Part shown: in pieces, positions 1 through 8,851 of the stretch
How the letters are laid out: the number at the start of each line of letters is the position of its first letter
How positions within the stretch are numbered: position 1 is the first letter of the stretch
NCBI RefSeq assembly: GCF_004168255.1
Contig: NZ_SEWG01000005.1
Location: 372,001-436,000, forward strand
Source of the DNA: Mucilaginibacter terrigena
GTDB lineage: Bacteria > Bacteroidota > Bacteroidia > Sphingobacteriales > Sphingobacteriaceae
Length of the DNA: 64,000 nt
Direction of reading: 5' to 3'
Translations under genes and position numbers: made by a program
Notes under the pieces: generated by a model
Databases searched by the model: none
Seen by the model: the letters and a program-made list of their open reading frames with translations, nothing else
Told to the model about the DNA's origin: nothing

Positions 1-892
1 GCGTACCCGATATTTTGGTTGGCGGCAGCATACGCGCGCGGGTGTAGATCTGGTTTTTGTTAAACAGGTTAAACTGCGGGATATCATCAGTAAGGCCAAG
101 GTTGGCTTCAAAGAAGGAAGGGATGGTACCTATATCTGTCCAGTAGCCTTCATATTGATAGCTTAACACTTTGTGGCCAACAATAGCCTGCGGGATGATC
201 TCCTTCCCGAAATCGGGATGGTCGTTTCCTTCTAAAAGCTCGTATAACAGCTTGCGGTTAAACAGGTAAATCCCCATCGAGGCCAGGTAAATGCGGCCTT
301 CGGCTTTCATTTCATCGCTTACGTCAGATGCCCAGCTCTCAAAATCCTTTTTAGGTTTTTCAACAAACGAGGTGATCATGCTATGTTCATCTGTCTTAAG
401 GATCCCGAAGCCCGGCACATCATTGGCGTGTACGGGTATGGTAGCAATAGAGATATCGGCATTGGTATCAATATGCTTTTGGATCATTTCCTCAAAATCC
501 ATCTGGTACAGCTGGTCGCCCGATAGGATAAGCACGTATTCAAAATCGTGCGTGGCCAGGTGGTGCAGGCTTTGCCTAACCGCATCGGCCGTGCCCTGGA
601 ACCAGCCACCGCTGGTAGGTGTTTGCTCGGCAGCCAAAATATCGACAAAAGCCGTACTAAAAGTGCTAAAGTGATAGGTGTTTTTGATGTGCTTATTTAA
701 CGATGCCGAGTTAAACTGTGTTAACACAAATATGCGGCTGATATTTGAGTGAAGGCAGTTGGAAATAGGGATATCAACCAAACGGTATTTACCCGCAATT
801 GGCACTGCCGGTTTCGAACGGGTTTGTGTAAGTGGCGCCAAACGGCTGCCCTGGCCGCCCCCAAGTACAATACTGATTACTTTTGATGTCAT
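1..892 (-). CDS. glgC: Glucose-1-phosphate adenylyltransferase, 3' part outside window
   Basis: Makes ADP-glucose from glucose-1-phosphate and ATP, the committed step of bacterial glycogen synthesis. About 297 codons are visible and the C-terminus lies beyond base 1. The N-terminus reads MTSKVISIVLGGGQGSRLAP, the nucleotidyltransferase signature with the glycine-rich loop. Further in are PISNCLHS, GTADAVRQ, LSGDQLYQMD and FVEKPK, all typical of GlgC. The ATG (892-890) overlaps the TGA of the upstream glgA gene (ATGA), so the two are probably translationally coupled in a glycogen operon. The visible part has no defect. Confidence is high because the family motifs are continuous. Confidence 0.95.
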   Translation of the reverse strand, partial: MTSKVISIVLGGGQGSRLAPLTQTRSKPAVPIAGKYRLVDIPISNCLHSNISRIFVLTQFNSASLNKHIKNTYHFSTFSTAFVDILAAEQTPTSGGWFQGTADAVRQSLHHLATHDFEYVLILSGDQLYQMDFEEMIQKHIDTNADISIATIPVHANDVPGFGILKTDEHSMITSFVEKPKKDFESWASDVSDEMKAEGRIYLASMGIYLFNRKLLYELLEGNDHPDFGKEIIPQAIVGHKVLSYQYEGYWTDIGTIPSFFEANLGLTDDIPQFNLFNKNQIYTRARMLPPTKISGT

Positions 893-2313
893 ATCTTTGG
901 AATTAAACTTTCATACAGGTTTATATATTCTTTAGCCGAGCGGTCCCACGAAAAATCGAGGGCCATCATGCGCTTGCGTAATGTTTGCATTTTACGGCTA
1001 TCCTTGTACAGCACCACCGCGCGGGTAACCGATACACAAATATCATCCACACTTACCTCTTCAAATCGTATGCCGTAACCCCCTTCTTCACCAAAATCAA
1101 TCACAGTATCTTTTAAACCGCCAGTGCTCCTAACCATGGGCATGGTACCGTAACGCATCGAGTACATCTGGTTTAAGCCGCAAGGCTCCACCCGCGACGG
1201 CATCAGCAGGAAATCGGCCCCGGCGTATATCAAATGCGCCAGCGATTCGTCGTAACCGATAAATACATTTACGTTTTGCGGATGTAGCTTTTTGAGCAGG
1301 TTTAACGATGTTTCCGTCGCGGTTTCGCCTGCTCCCAATATCAAAAAGTTGACCTTATCGCCATGTTCCTTTATGCTTCTTTCGATAGCGGCTGGCAGCA
1401 GGTCAGATCCTTTTTCGCTAACCAAGCGGCCTATAAAGGCGATCAAAGGTTTATCGGCAGACAGCGCGAAACGTTCGCATAGTATTTCCTTATTTTTTTG
1501 CTTGCCTTTGGTAACCGTTGCCGTGGCAAAGTTTTCGGGCAGCATAGGGTCGGTTTCGGGATTCCATACATCGGTATCAATACCGTTGATAATGCCTACC
1601 CCTTTGTCGCGTTCTACATAAAAAAGGTACTCTAAACCGTTTGAATTAACGCTGAGTTCCTGCAAATAGCTTGGCGATACGGTAGTATATTTCCAGCAGC
1701 ATTTTACTGCCGATGCCAGCGGATTTATGCCGCCGTTCCAGTCCAGCAGTCCGGTTTTATAAAAGTCGATCTCGGGCAGGTAGTTCAGTTTTTCCCAGCC
1801 AAAGGCGCCGTGATATTGGCCGTTGTGGATGGTAAATATAGTTGGGATATGCGCCAGCCTGCGGTACAGGTTTGAGTGGTACATCATAAACGGCACCAGC
1901 CCAGAGTGGTGATCATGGCAGTGCACCAGATCAGGCGTTTGGCCGCTCCAGTTTATCCAATCTAAAAAGCAGATCTGGAAGGCGATGAACTGTTCCTTTT
2001 CATCCGGGTAACTGTAAACATTTTCCCTGTCCAGCAGCCCAGGTATCTTCACCAAATACAGTTCGAAACCAAGCTTATCGGTTTTTTCTTTTAAGATCTC
2101 GAAAAAGAGCCTCCGTGTGCCTAACAGCGTAGCGCCCTGAAATACGGTATCAAACTCATTCTCGTGAACAAATTTGCGGTTATAAAAAGGCATCACAACG
2201 GCGGCTCGCAACCCTGCCAGGTTTTGGTATTTTGGCAATGCGCCAACCACATCGGCAAGGCCCCCAACTTTGGCAATAGGGTAGCATTCGGCACTCAGGT
2301 GAAAAATTCTCAT
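889..2313 (-). CDS. glgA: Glycogen synthase (ADP-glucose type)
   Basis: GT5-family glycosyltransferase that extends alpha-1,4-glucan chains with ADP-glucose; cytoplasmic, 474 residues, a normal length for GlgA. The N-terminus shows HLSAECYPIAKVGGLADV, the substrate-binding signature of the N-terminal Rossmann lobe. The second lobe has FIGRLVSEKG and the nucleotide-sugar motif SRVEPCGLNQMYSMRYG. It is the first gene of the pair with glgC, overlapping it by four bases. About 230 bases of AT-rich sequence without a recognisable gene precede it. No TAnnTTTG box is placed well upstream. Confidence 0.95.
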   Translation of the reverse strand: MRIFHLSAECYPIAKVGGLADVVGALPKYQNLAGLRAAVVMPFYNRKFVHENEFDTVFQGATLLGTRRLFFEILKEKTDKLGFELYLVKIPGLLDRENVYSYPDEKEQFIAFQICFLDWINWSGQTPDLVHCHDHHSGLVPFMMYHSNLYRRLAHIPTIFTIHNGQYHGAFGWEKLNYLPEIDFYKTGLLDWNGGINPLASAVKCCWKYTTVSPSYLQELSVNSNGLEYLFYVERDKGVGIINGIDTDVWNPETDPMLPENFATATVTKGKQKNKEILCERFALSADKPLIAFIGRLVSEKGSDLLPAAIERSIKEHGDKVNFLILGAGETATETSLNLLKKLHPQNVNVFIGYDESLAHLIYAGADFLLMPSRVEPCGLNQMYSMRYGTMPMVRSTGGLKDTVIDFGEEGGYGIRFEEVSVDDICVSVTRAVVLYKDSRKMQTLRKRMMALDFSWDRSAKEYINLYESLIPKI

Positions 2314-2544
2314 TCGGGATTATATAAGGGTTAAGGTACTAAACATTTACCCAAATGAACAAACACATAATTTAAAAAATGTGTTTAAAAAAGTGACATA
2401 ATTTAATCAGGAGTAGCGGTTAATTGCAATTTCGGCATAAATGGGAAGTGAGGGGTGGGTTTTATTGTGAAATTGTTAAATGTTTGGTAGCGAAAAGGTG
2501 TGCACTCTGGGTTATGGCAGCAGCGTTACTATGAGATACCCTGC

Positions 2545-3642
2545 TTATTGCTCTAATTTTTTTTGTATAAACCCGATCTTGTCTTTTTCAGTAGTCTTGA
2601 TCTTTACATTTGGTGTTACCCCAATGTTATCTATCGGGTGTTGAGGTAACCTTTTAGACCTTGCAATAGGGATAACAAGGTTAAAGTCGGGACATGGAAT
2701 ATCAAAGTATTGATAGCTGCCATAATCTAACATGCCTGTTGAATTTTCTCCGTAAACTTTTACCTTTTTGCTTTGCATCGCAATTAGTAAAAACGATTCT
2801 GTAGAGCTTGCGCTGTTCCTGTCTATCAATATAGCTACTTTTTGGGGGAATGAATAAACAGAGTCGAGTTTTATTTCAAACGATTCTTTACCCGAAGGAT
2901 TTACAAATTGGTTAGGATGTAATTTCATCAGGTTAATCAGGTTATTTAAAAATCCTTTAGCATCTTCAGATACGTCGGGATCTTTTAAATTGCTTTCTAA
3001 AACGGCAATATTGTTTTTTGACGATCGGTATTCATCCGGTTTAATGTGTACAGGGTTGGCATAAATGTAGGGCAGTAAAGAGCTGAATGCATAATCGGTT
3101 CCGCCGCCATTGTCGCGGACGTCTATGATCCAGTTAGGTATTTTTTTAAAGTTTTTGTAATTGGCTTTAAACAGGCTGTCGATAATTTTCTTTTCATTCC
3201 ATTCAAAAGAAGGTAGCCTTAATAATATGGTATTTGCATTTAGTTGCTTTATAACGGTTTGGTTGCCCAGTTTTTCATCAGGCGCGGGTATGGCCGGTTT
3301 ATTTGCAAAAAGCTTATTAAGCCGTTTAACTTGCTCGGGGTACTTTTTCCGGTACCTCCAATCTAATTGTACCCGCAAATGCTGATCCTTAAAATAATTA
3401 ATCCACGTTTTTAATATAACGTAGCAAGAATCGGTGCCGGTTGCATTCGCCGCCCTTTTTCGCAGGCGTTCGGTGAAACTATTAAATTCTTTAAGATTCT
3501 TACTTTTTACCTTATCGGTATAACCCGAATAACTATCTGCTACGTGGCTCGTGGTGTAATCAAAATTTACAAGGCAATCACAACTCTGGGCAAACGTATT
3601 TACAGGACAGAAAGCGATAAAACAAAAAAGTAATTTTTTCAT
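2545..3642 (-). CDS. Secreted S41-family peptidase
   Basis: Predicted exported protease of the tail-specific/IRBP-like S41 family, 365 residues. An N-terminal signal peptide ends near FAQSCDC (residue 19). The core shows WIIDVRDNGGGTDYAFSSLL (about residues 172-191) and the nucleophile region IDRNSASSTESFLL (about 271-284), where the serine is expected. The lysine of CtpA-type enzymes (GKG) is replaced by a GENSTGMLDYG segment, so it resembles the Bacteroidota/tricorn-type branch more than CtpA. No PDZ domain is evident. It reads away from the disrupted gene upstream. Substrate unknown. Confidence 0.85.
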   Translation of the reverse strand: MKKLLFCFIAFCPVNTFAQSCDCLVNFDYTTSHVADSYSGYTDKVKSKNLKEFNSFTERLRKRAANATGTDSCYVILKTWINYFKDQHLRVQLDWRYRKKYPEQVKRLNKLFANKPAIPAPDEKLGNQTVIKQLNANTILLRLPSFEWNEKKIIDSLFKANYKNFKKIPNWIIDVRDNGGGTDYAFSSLLPYIYANPVHIKPDEYRSSKNNIAVLESNLKDPDVSEDAKGFLNNLINLMKLHPNQFVNPSGKESFEIKLDSVYSFPQKVAILIDRNSASSTESFLLIAMQSKKVKVYGENSTGMLDYGSYQYFDIPCPDFNLVIPIARSKRLPQHPIDNIGVTPNVKIKTTEKDKIGFIQKKLEQ

Positions 3643-3695
3643 AACAAGGTAAACTATTTAGAAGACGATAACCGAAGCTAAATAGTTAAAGTAAG

Positions 3696-3720
3696 TATTC
3701 TTAATGCGCTTCCAGGCAAT
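3696..3720. repeat. 25-bp direct repeat, left copy (derelict polA 3' end)
   Basis: This 25-base stretch matches 4565-4589 at 24 of 25 positions. The right copy is the real end of polA (last codons and stop); this copy lies outside any gene. The pair brackets the disrupted gene at 3732-4565 almost exactly. Confidence 0.85.
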
Positions 3721-3731
3721 GAGCGTATTTA

Positions 3732-4565
3732 TTAATAATCAATAAACCAATCATATCCCGTAATCTTTAAATATTCTTTAGGCACAGCTGCTAAAACCTT
3801 TCGCTTTTCTGGACAATTATTATCTCCGTAGCGTTGAACTAAATAAAATTTCTTTTTAAGTGTATCTGCCGGATAGATATATTCCACAGTATCAACATTT
3901 AATCCGTTCCACTTATATTTATATAAAGGTACTTCACCAGGATGGCCGTAATCAACACCCCGTACTAACTTTTCTTTGGGAAAAAATGAAGGATTTATAA
4001 AATCAAAGTAATTAGAAAATGTATTGTCTTTTTGATATAAATAAACATGGAAATTATTGCGGGCACAACACCCGGAACTTGGATACCAATTAACGACAAA
4101 ATCGTTAACTCCATCTCCATTAATGTCAGCCACTTTATCACCAACATAAGTTAAATCTGACCAATCGTCTCAAATTTCCCGAATCATCTTGCCTGTAGGC
4201 TCAACTCGATAAATATATAAGATCATTCTCCAATCTACATGACTTCTCAATATCAAATGCCTTAAATCTTTAGAGAAAAGCTTACCTAAACTAATATGAA
4301 CTGAAATAGATGTATCTTTCCAAAGCCTGAGTTGTTTATTCGCTTGTATAAGTTTATTGCCCTTGATATACGCTATTGCATCATTAATTATAGCCTCATC
4401 TTTTAAACTATCAAGGTGCCATTCTTTTTCAAGTTTTATCCGCCTTGCAGCGCGATTAAGCCGCGCCGTATCTTTTTTAACTGCTTTATCCTTTTGTAAG
4501 GATGCTCTCTCTGGTTGATAGCAACCAAACAAAACAATTATCATCAGCAGGAAAATGTATTTCAT
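3732..4565 (-). pseudogene. Lipoprotein-like gene interrupted by one in-frame TGA
   Basis: The reading frame from ATG 4565 to the stop at 3732 would encode about 277 residues, but a TGA at 4172-4170 divides it into 131 and about 145 codons. Both parts are in the same frame, so a single base change (for example TGG to TGA, giving REIWDDWSD) would restore it. The N-terminus is a probable lipoprotein signal (FLLMIIVLFGC). The second half has DINGDGVNDF, a calcium-loop motif like those of VCBS/FG-GAP repeat proteins. A GTG at 4133 could start a fragment, but that is unlikely to be functional. The gene is bracketed by 25-bp copies of the polA 3' end. Function unknown. Confidence 0.8.
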
Positions 4566-4589
4566 ATTCTTAATGCGCTTCCAGCCAAT
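4565..4589. repeat. 25-bp direct repeat, right copy (polA 3' end)
   Basis: Covers the last codons and stop of polA plus the first base of the ATG of the disrupted gene. It is 24/25 identical to 3696-3720. See the finding on insertion at the polA end. Confidence 0.85.
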
Positions 4590-7377
4590 TTAACCCCGTA
4601 CCAATCTCCACCATTATCGGCACTTCGGTTTTGATGGCGTTTTTCATGTTTTGCATAATAATAGGCTTTACAATCTCTATCTCGTGATTAGGCACGTCAA
4701 ACACCAACTCATCATGCACCTGCATGGTCATGCGGGCATCCAGTTTCAGAGCTTTAAATTCGCGGTGGATGTTGATCATGGCTATCTTGATCATATCCGC
4801 GGCCGAGCCCTGGATAGGGGCATTAATGGCATTTCGCTCGGCAAAGCCGCGTACGGTTTGGTTGGCGCTGTTAATATCGCGCAGGTACCGGCGGCGGCCC
4901 ATCAGTGTGCATACGTAACCGTTCTCGCGGGCAAAGTTCATGGTGTCGGCCATGTATTGTTTAATGCCGGGATATTGGGCAAAATAGTTTTCGATGATCT
5001 CGGCAGCCTCCTTACGCGGGATGCCCAAATTTTGCGATAACCCAAATGCCGACTGCCCGTAAATGATCCCAAAGTTTACCGCTTTGGCGTTACGGCGCTG
5101 GGTGCTATCCACATCCTCAATACCTATACCGTAAACTTTGGCTGCGGTAGCCGTGTGGATATCGATATTATCGATAAAGGCCTGGCGCATGTTCGGGTCT
5201 TTGCTGATCTCGGCGATGATGCGCAGTTCTATCTGCGAATAATCGGCAGATACTATGCTGTGGTTCTTGTCGCGCGGGATAAACGCTTTCCTTACCTCGC
5301 GGCCACGTTCGGTGCGAATCGGGATATTTTGCAGGTTGGGGTTGTTTGAACTTAACCTGCCAGTTGCAGCCACCGCCTGGTTGTAGCTTGTATGCACGCG
5401 ACCTGTCTTAGGGTTAACCATGGTTGGCAAGGCATCTACATAAGTAGATTTCAATTTTTGTAACTGACGGAAATCCAGTATATCCCTCACGATATCGCTT
5501 TTGGCGGCAAGGCCTAACAACACATCCTCGCCGGTTTGATATTGGCCGGTCTTGGTTTTTTTTGCTTTGGGATCGAGTAATAGTTTTTCGAATAATACCT
5601 CGCCGAGTTGCTTCGGCGATGCGATATTGAACCGTACACCCGCTTTTTCAAACACGGTTTTTTCCAGTTTAGCAATATCGGTTTCCAGTTCTTTCGAAAA
5701 CTCTTTTAGCGTTTCGTGATCAATACGTACGCCCTCGTGCTCAATATCGGCCAGTACGTATATGAGCGGGTTTTCAATTTTATGCAGCAGGTCTTCGGCC
5801 TGTACTTCTTTTATTTTTGGTTCGAAAACCGTGCGGAGCTGCAGGGTCACGTCGGCATCCTCGGCGGCGTAATCCTTTATTTTCTCAATCTCCACATCGC
5901 GCATGTTACCCTGGTTTTTACCTTTGGGGCCAATCAGTTCGGTAATAGAAACAGGTTTGTATTGCAGGTAATTTTCTGACAAAATATCCATCCCGTGGCG
6001 GGTATCCGGGTCTATCACGTAATGCGCCATCATGGTATCAAACAGGTCGCCCTTCATTTCCACATCATACCATTTCAGCATCAGGATGTCGAACTTCAGG
6101 TTCTGGCCTGTTTTGCCGATATTGGGGTCTTCAAACACCGGTTTAAATTCGGCAACTAATTTCTTGGCTTCTGCTTCGTCATGCGGGGCAGGCACGTACC
6201 AACCGTGGTTATGTTTAATAGCAAACGATAAACCCACCAACTCGCAATGGTTAGCATCGGTACCGGTGGTTTCGGTATCAAAGCAAAAATGCTTTTGTTG
6301 TTTTAATGTATTTATCAGCTCGGCACGTTTCTCGAACGTATCAGCCAAAATATATTCATGCTCAATGGTGTTGATGTTTTTGATATCAACAGGTGTCGGC
6401 GCTTCGTAAATATCCTGCACGTCAACTTCCAGCGTACGGCCTTCGCCAACCGGGGTGCCAAACAGATCAGTTTGTACCGATACGGCGCGGGTTTCGGTAA
6501 TGCTGAAATCATCGCCAAATACACGGCGGCCTAACGTTCTAAATTCAAGCTCAGCAAAAAGCGGCTCCAAAAGGTCTTTGCTTGGCGCGCACATTTCCAG
6601 CCCGGCTTCATCCAGTTCAACGGGCGAGTTCAGGTTAATGGTCGCCAGTTTTTTCGACATCAGGCCTTGCTCTGCAAAGGCCTCTACGTTCTCGCGCAGC
6701 TTTCCTTTAAGCTCATGGCTGTGCGCGATAATTTCTTCTACCGAACCATATTGTTTAATAAGTGTTTTGGCCGTTTTTTCGCCCACGCCGGGGATCCCGG
6801 GGATGCCATCTACCGCATCGCCCCAAAGGCCAAGAATATCTATCACCTGTTCCGGGCGCTCGATCTCCCATTTCTCCAGGACTTCTTTAACGCCCAGTAT
6901 CTCCATATCGTTACCCATTCGGGCCGGCTTGTAGATGCGGATATTCTCGGAAACCAGCTGCGCAAAATCCTTATCGGGTGTCATACAATAAACCTGGTAG
7001 CCTTTCTGCTCGGCTTTTTTGGCAAGGGTGCCTATAATGTCGTCGGCTTCGTAACCATCGCTGGTGATCAGCGGGATGTTAAAGCCCAGTACCACTTTAA
7101 ATATATATGGAAGGGCTTTGCTCAGATCTTCGGGCATGGCCTCGCGGTGTGCCTTATAGCCGGCAAAATCGGTATGGCGCTCGGTTGGGGCATCGGTATC
7201 AAAAACCACGGCCATGTGGGTGGGTTTCTCTTTACGCAAAACCTCCAGCAGGGTGTTTGTAAAACCCATAACCGCCGAAGTATTCATACCTGCAGATGTA
7301 AAACGCGGGTTTTTACTTAAAGCAAAATGCGCCCGGTATATCAGGGCCATACCATCCAATAGAAAAAGCTTCTTCAT
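4570..7377 (-). CDS. polA: DNA polymerase I
   Basis: Repair and Okazaki-fragment processing polymerase, 935 residues, full length. The N-terminal 5'-3' exonuclease domain (about 1-290) begins LFLLDGMALIYRAHFAL and carries SDGYEADDIIGT. The middle 3'-5' exonuclease domain (about 340-530) keeps its acidic residues in FCFDTETTGTDA, FDTMMAHYVIDPDTRHGMD and DYAAEDADVT, so proofreading looks active. The polymerase domain has motif A SADYSQIELRI, motif B RRNAKAVNFGIIYG and motif C MQVHDELVFDV. Its 3' end serves as one of two direct repeats flanking the adjacent broken gene. Confidence 0.98.
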   Translation of the reverse strand: MKKLFLLDGMALIYRAHFALSKNPRFTSAGMNTSAVMGFTNTLLEVLRKEKPTHMAVVFDTDAPTERHTDFAGYKAHREAMPEDLSKALPYIFKVVLGFNIPLITSDGYEADDIIGTLAKKAEQKGYQVYCMTPDKDFAQLVSENIRIYKPARMGNDMEILGVKEVLEKWEIERPEQVIDILGLWGDAVDGIPGIPGVGEKTAKTLIKQYGSVEEIIAHSHELKGKLRENVEAFAEQGLMSKKLATINLNSPVELDEAGLEMCAPSKDLLEPLFAELEFRTLGRRVFGDDFSITETRAVSVQTDLFGTPVGEGRTLEVDVQDIYEAPTPVDIKNINTIEHEYILADTFEKRAELINTLKQQKHFCFDTETTGTDANHCELVGLSFAIKHNHGWYVPAPHDEAEAKKLVAEFKPVFEDPNIGKTGQNLKFDILMLKWYDVEMKGDLFDTMMAHYVIDPDTRHGMDILSENYLQYKPVSITELIGPKGKNQGNMRDVEIEKIKDYAAEDADVTLQLRTVFEPKIKEVQAEDLLHKIENPLIYVLADIEHEGVRIDHETLKEFSKELETDIAKLEKTVFEKAGVRFNIASPKQLGEVLFEKLLLDPKAKKTKTGQYQTGEDVLLGLAAKSDIVRDILDFRQLQKLKSTYVDALPTMVNPKTGRVHTSYNQAVAATGRLSSNNPNLQNIPIRTERGREVRKAFIPRDKNHSIVSADYSQIELRIIAEISKDPNMRQAFIDNIDIHTATAAKVYGIGIEDVDSTQRRNAKAVNFGIIYGQSAFGLSQNLGIPRKEAAEIIENYFAQYPGIKQYMADTMNFARENGYVCTLMGRRRYLRDINSANQTVRGFAERNAINAPIQGSAADMIKIAMINIHREFKALKLDARMTMQVHDELVFDVPNHEIEIVKPIIMQNMKNAIKTEVPIMVEIGTGLNWLEAH

Positions 7378-7384
7378 AATCTGT

Positions 7385-7426
7385 TGATTGCACCGATTTT
7401 TGAGTGATTACACTGATTGCACCGAT
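7385..7426. repeat. Short direct repeat upstream of polA
   Basis: The 13-base word TGATTGCACCGAT occurs at 7385-7397 and 7414-7426, in a stretch with related ATCGGTG/ATCAGTG words up to about 7496. This resembles the dispersed low-complexity spacers of Sphingobacteriaceae. No gene or TAnnTTTG promoter is visible between polA and tag. Confidence 0.55.
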
Positions 7427-7491
7427 GATTTCAAAAATACAATTTATGTTGAGTACTCAATCGGTGAAATCTATTTTAAAAATCAGTGTAT

Positions 7492-8064
7492 TCATCTGAA
7501 CGAGCACTCCGGCACATGATCGTTCACCATTCCCGTAGCCTGCATAAAGGCGTAGCAAATAGTGGTGCCGAAGAATTTAAAGCCACGCTTTTTCATGTCT
7601 TTAGCGATCGCGTCCGACTCAGCGGTACTTACATGCGCGCCGGTATATTCGGTAATGGGCTTACCGTTAGGCATAAAGCTGTACAGGTATTTATCAAACG
7701 AGCCGAACTCCTTTTGGATATCTATAAAAAGCTGTGCGTTCCTGATGGCCGAACTTATTTTTAACCGGTTACGGATAATGCCTTCATCGTGCAGTAACCG
7801 CACTTTGTCTGCCTCATCAAACCTGGCTACCTTCTTTACATCGAAATTTGCGAAGGCTTTGCGGTAACCATCGCGCCTGCGCAAAATAGTGATCCAGCTA
7901 AGGCCGGCCTGTGCAGCTTCGAGGGTAAGGAACTCGAAAAATGTATCATCATCGTGTACGGTTTTGCCCCATTCTTTGTCGTGGTATTCCATGTAAAGGG
8001 GATCAGTCCCGCACCAGCGACAACGCTTTAAGTCTGAAGTCGAAAGTCTTGAGTCTGAAGTCAT
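7492..8064 (-). CDS. tag: DNA-3-methyladenine glycosylase I
   Basis: Excises 3-methyladenine from alkylated DNA. 190 residues, with RCRWCGTDPLYMEYHDKEWG near the N-terminus and AGLSWITILRRRDGYRKAF downstream, both signature regions of Tag. The structural zinc ligands of the family fit C15 and H29 at the N-terminus and the H and C of NDHVPEC at the C-terminus. The first 12 codons (MTSDSRLSTSDL) come from an AGTC-rich repeat that also provides the only in-frame ATG, so the start is chosen by default. It follows the disrupted four-helix-bundle gene after three bases. Confidence 0.93.
   Translation of the reverse strand: MTSDSRLSTSDLKRCRWCGTDPLYMEYHDKEWGKTVHDDDTFFEFLTLEAAQAGLSWITILRRRDGYRKAFANFDVKKVARFDEADKVRLLHDEGIIRNRLKISSAIRNAQLFIDIQKEFGSFDKYLYSFMPNGKPITEYTGAHVSTAESDAIAKDMKKRGFKFFGTTICYAFMQATGMVNDHVPECSFR
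8045..8062. repeat. 18-bp inverted repeat, left copy
   Basis: AGTCTTGAGTCTGAAGTC on the + strand; its reverse complement matches 8493-8510 at 17 of 18 bases. It sits in a slightly longer AGTC-rich block (8030-8064) that encodes the Tag N-terminus. Confidence 0.8.
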
Positions 8065-8067
8065 AGC

Positions 8068-8430
8068 TTATTTAAATTTATCGGGGTTATTGATCATGTA
8101 TATTAATAAGTAACTCACTTCTTCACTTTGCTTGTTAAGTTCATCATATTTCTCCTGCGTGATTTATTTGCATGCCAAGGCGGCGTCAAGCCAGGATTGA
8201 GTTTCGCCATTTTCCATGTCAGAATCGGTAAGCTTACTTACAAAATGATTTGGGTACTTCCTTTTTTTGTAAGCCTCCGCAATACATGCGAATACAGACC
8301 GTGATGACCTTCTTATTTGGTCGATTAAACTATATGTTTCTTCTTTCGGGAAAGTTTTTGTCAGCCAAAAGATATCCATAGCGAGGGCAAAGGATTTCTT
8401 GTACGCGATCAAGTCTCTAAACGAACTCAT
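8068..8430 (-). pseudogene. S23/four-helix-bundle protein gene with one in-frame TAA
   Basis: Member of the 23S rRNA intervening-sequence protein (four-helix bundle, Avd-like) family: SSFRDLIAYKKSFALAMDIF, then IDQIRRSSRSVFACIAEAYKKRKYP. The open frame stops at TAA 8166-8164 after ALACK. The same frame then continues ITQEKYDELNKQSEEVSYLL and ends at 8068, giving the usual length of about 120 residues. The family normally has a tyrosine at this spot, so a TAT/TAC to TAA change explains the break. The truncated 88-residue protein lacks the last helix. The gene lies between inverted 18-bp repeats. Confidence 0.8.
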
Positions 8431-8489
8431 TAAAAATAGATTTAAGTTGGTTTAAAGATATAATTAATGATAGCTTTTTACTAAAGACT

Positions 8490-8843
8490 TTAGACTTCGG
8501 ACTCAAGACTCAACTCATCCCAATACTCCACTGCCCTGCGGTAATGCGGGATAACTATGGAGCCGCCTACCAGGTTGGCTATCATAAAAACTTCGTTCAT
8601 TTCGTCGTGCTTTACACCGGCTTCGTGGCATTTGCCCAGGTGATATTTAATGCAATCGTCGCAACGTAAAACCATTGATGCTACCAAGCCCAGCATTTCC
8701 TTTGTTTTTATATCCAATGCGCCATCTGCATATGTGGTGGTATCCAGCGCGAAGAAGCGTTTGATATTGGTATTGGCGGTTTCCATTATCCTGTCGTTCA
8801 TTTTTGTACGATAGGCTTCAAAGTCGTTTATTAATTGTCCCAT
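8490..8843 (-). CDS. Carboxymuconolactone decarboxylase / AhpD-like protein
   Basis: 117 residues of the AhpD-like alpha-helical fold. The motif LRCDDCIKYHLGKC (about residues 66-79) carries the CxxC plus histidine arrangement of AhpD-type peroxidatic or adapter proteins, so a redox role is more likely than decarboxylation. The last residues, SLESEV, and the stop codon are encoded by the right copy of the AGTC-rich repeat at 8483-8518. This suggests repeat insertion changed the natural C-terminus. It diverges from the envelope gene at 8893. Confidence 0.85.
   Translation of the reverse strand: MGQLINDFEAYRTKMNDRIMETANTNIKRFFALDTTTYADGALDIKTKEMLGLVASMVLRCDDCIKYHLGKCHEAGVKHDEMNEVFMIANLVGGSIVIPHYRRAVEYWDELSLESEV
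8493..8510. repeat. 18-bp inverted repeat, right copy
   Basis: GACTTCGGACTCAAGACT on the + strand, the inverted partner of 8045-8062 (17/18). The two bracket the four-helix-bundle pseudogene. Confidence 0.8.
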
Positions 8844-8851
8844 GGTAATAA

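Noticed and set aside
4133..4172. Selenocysteine or other recoding at the TGA in the 3732-4565 gene
   Set aside because: No SECIS-like hairpin was seen directly after the codon and the site does not look catalytic; a nonsense mutation or base error is simpler.
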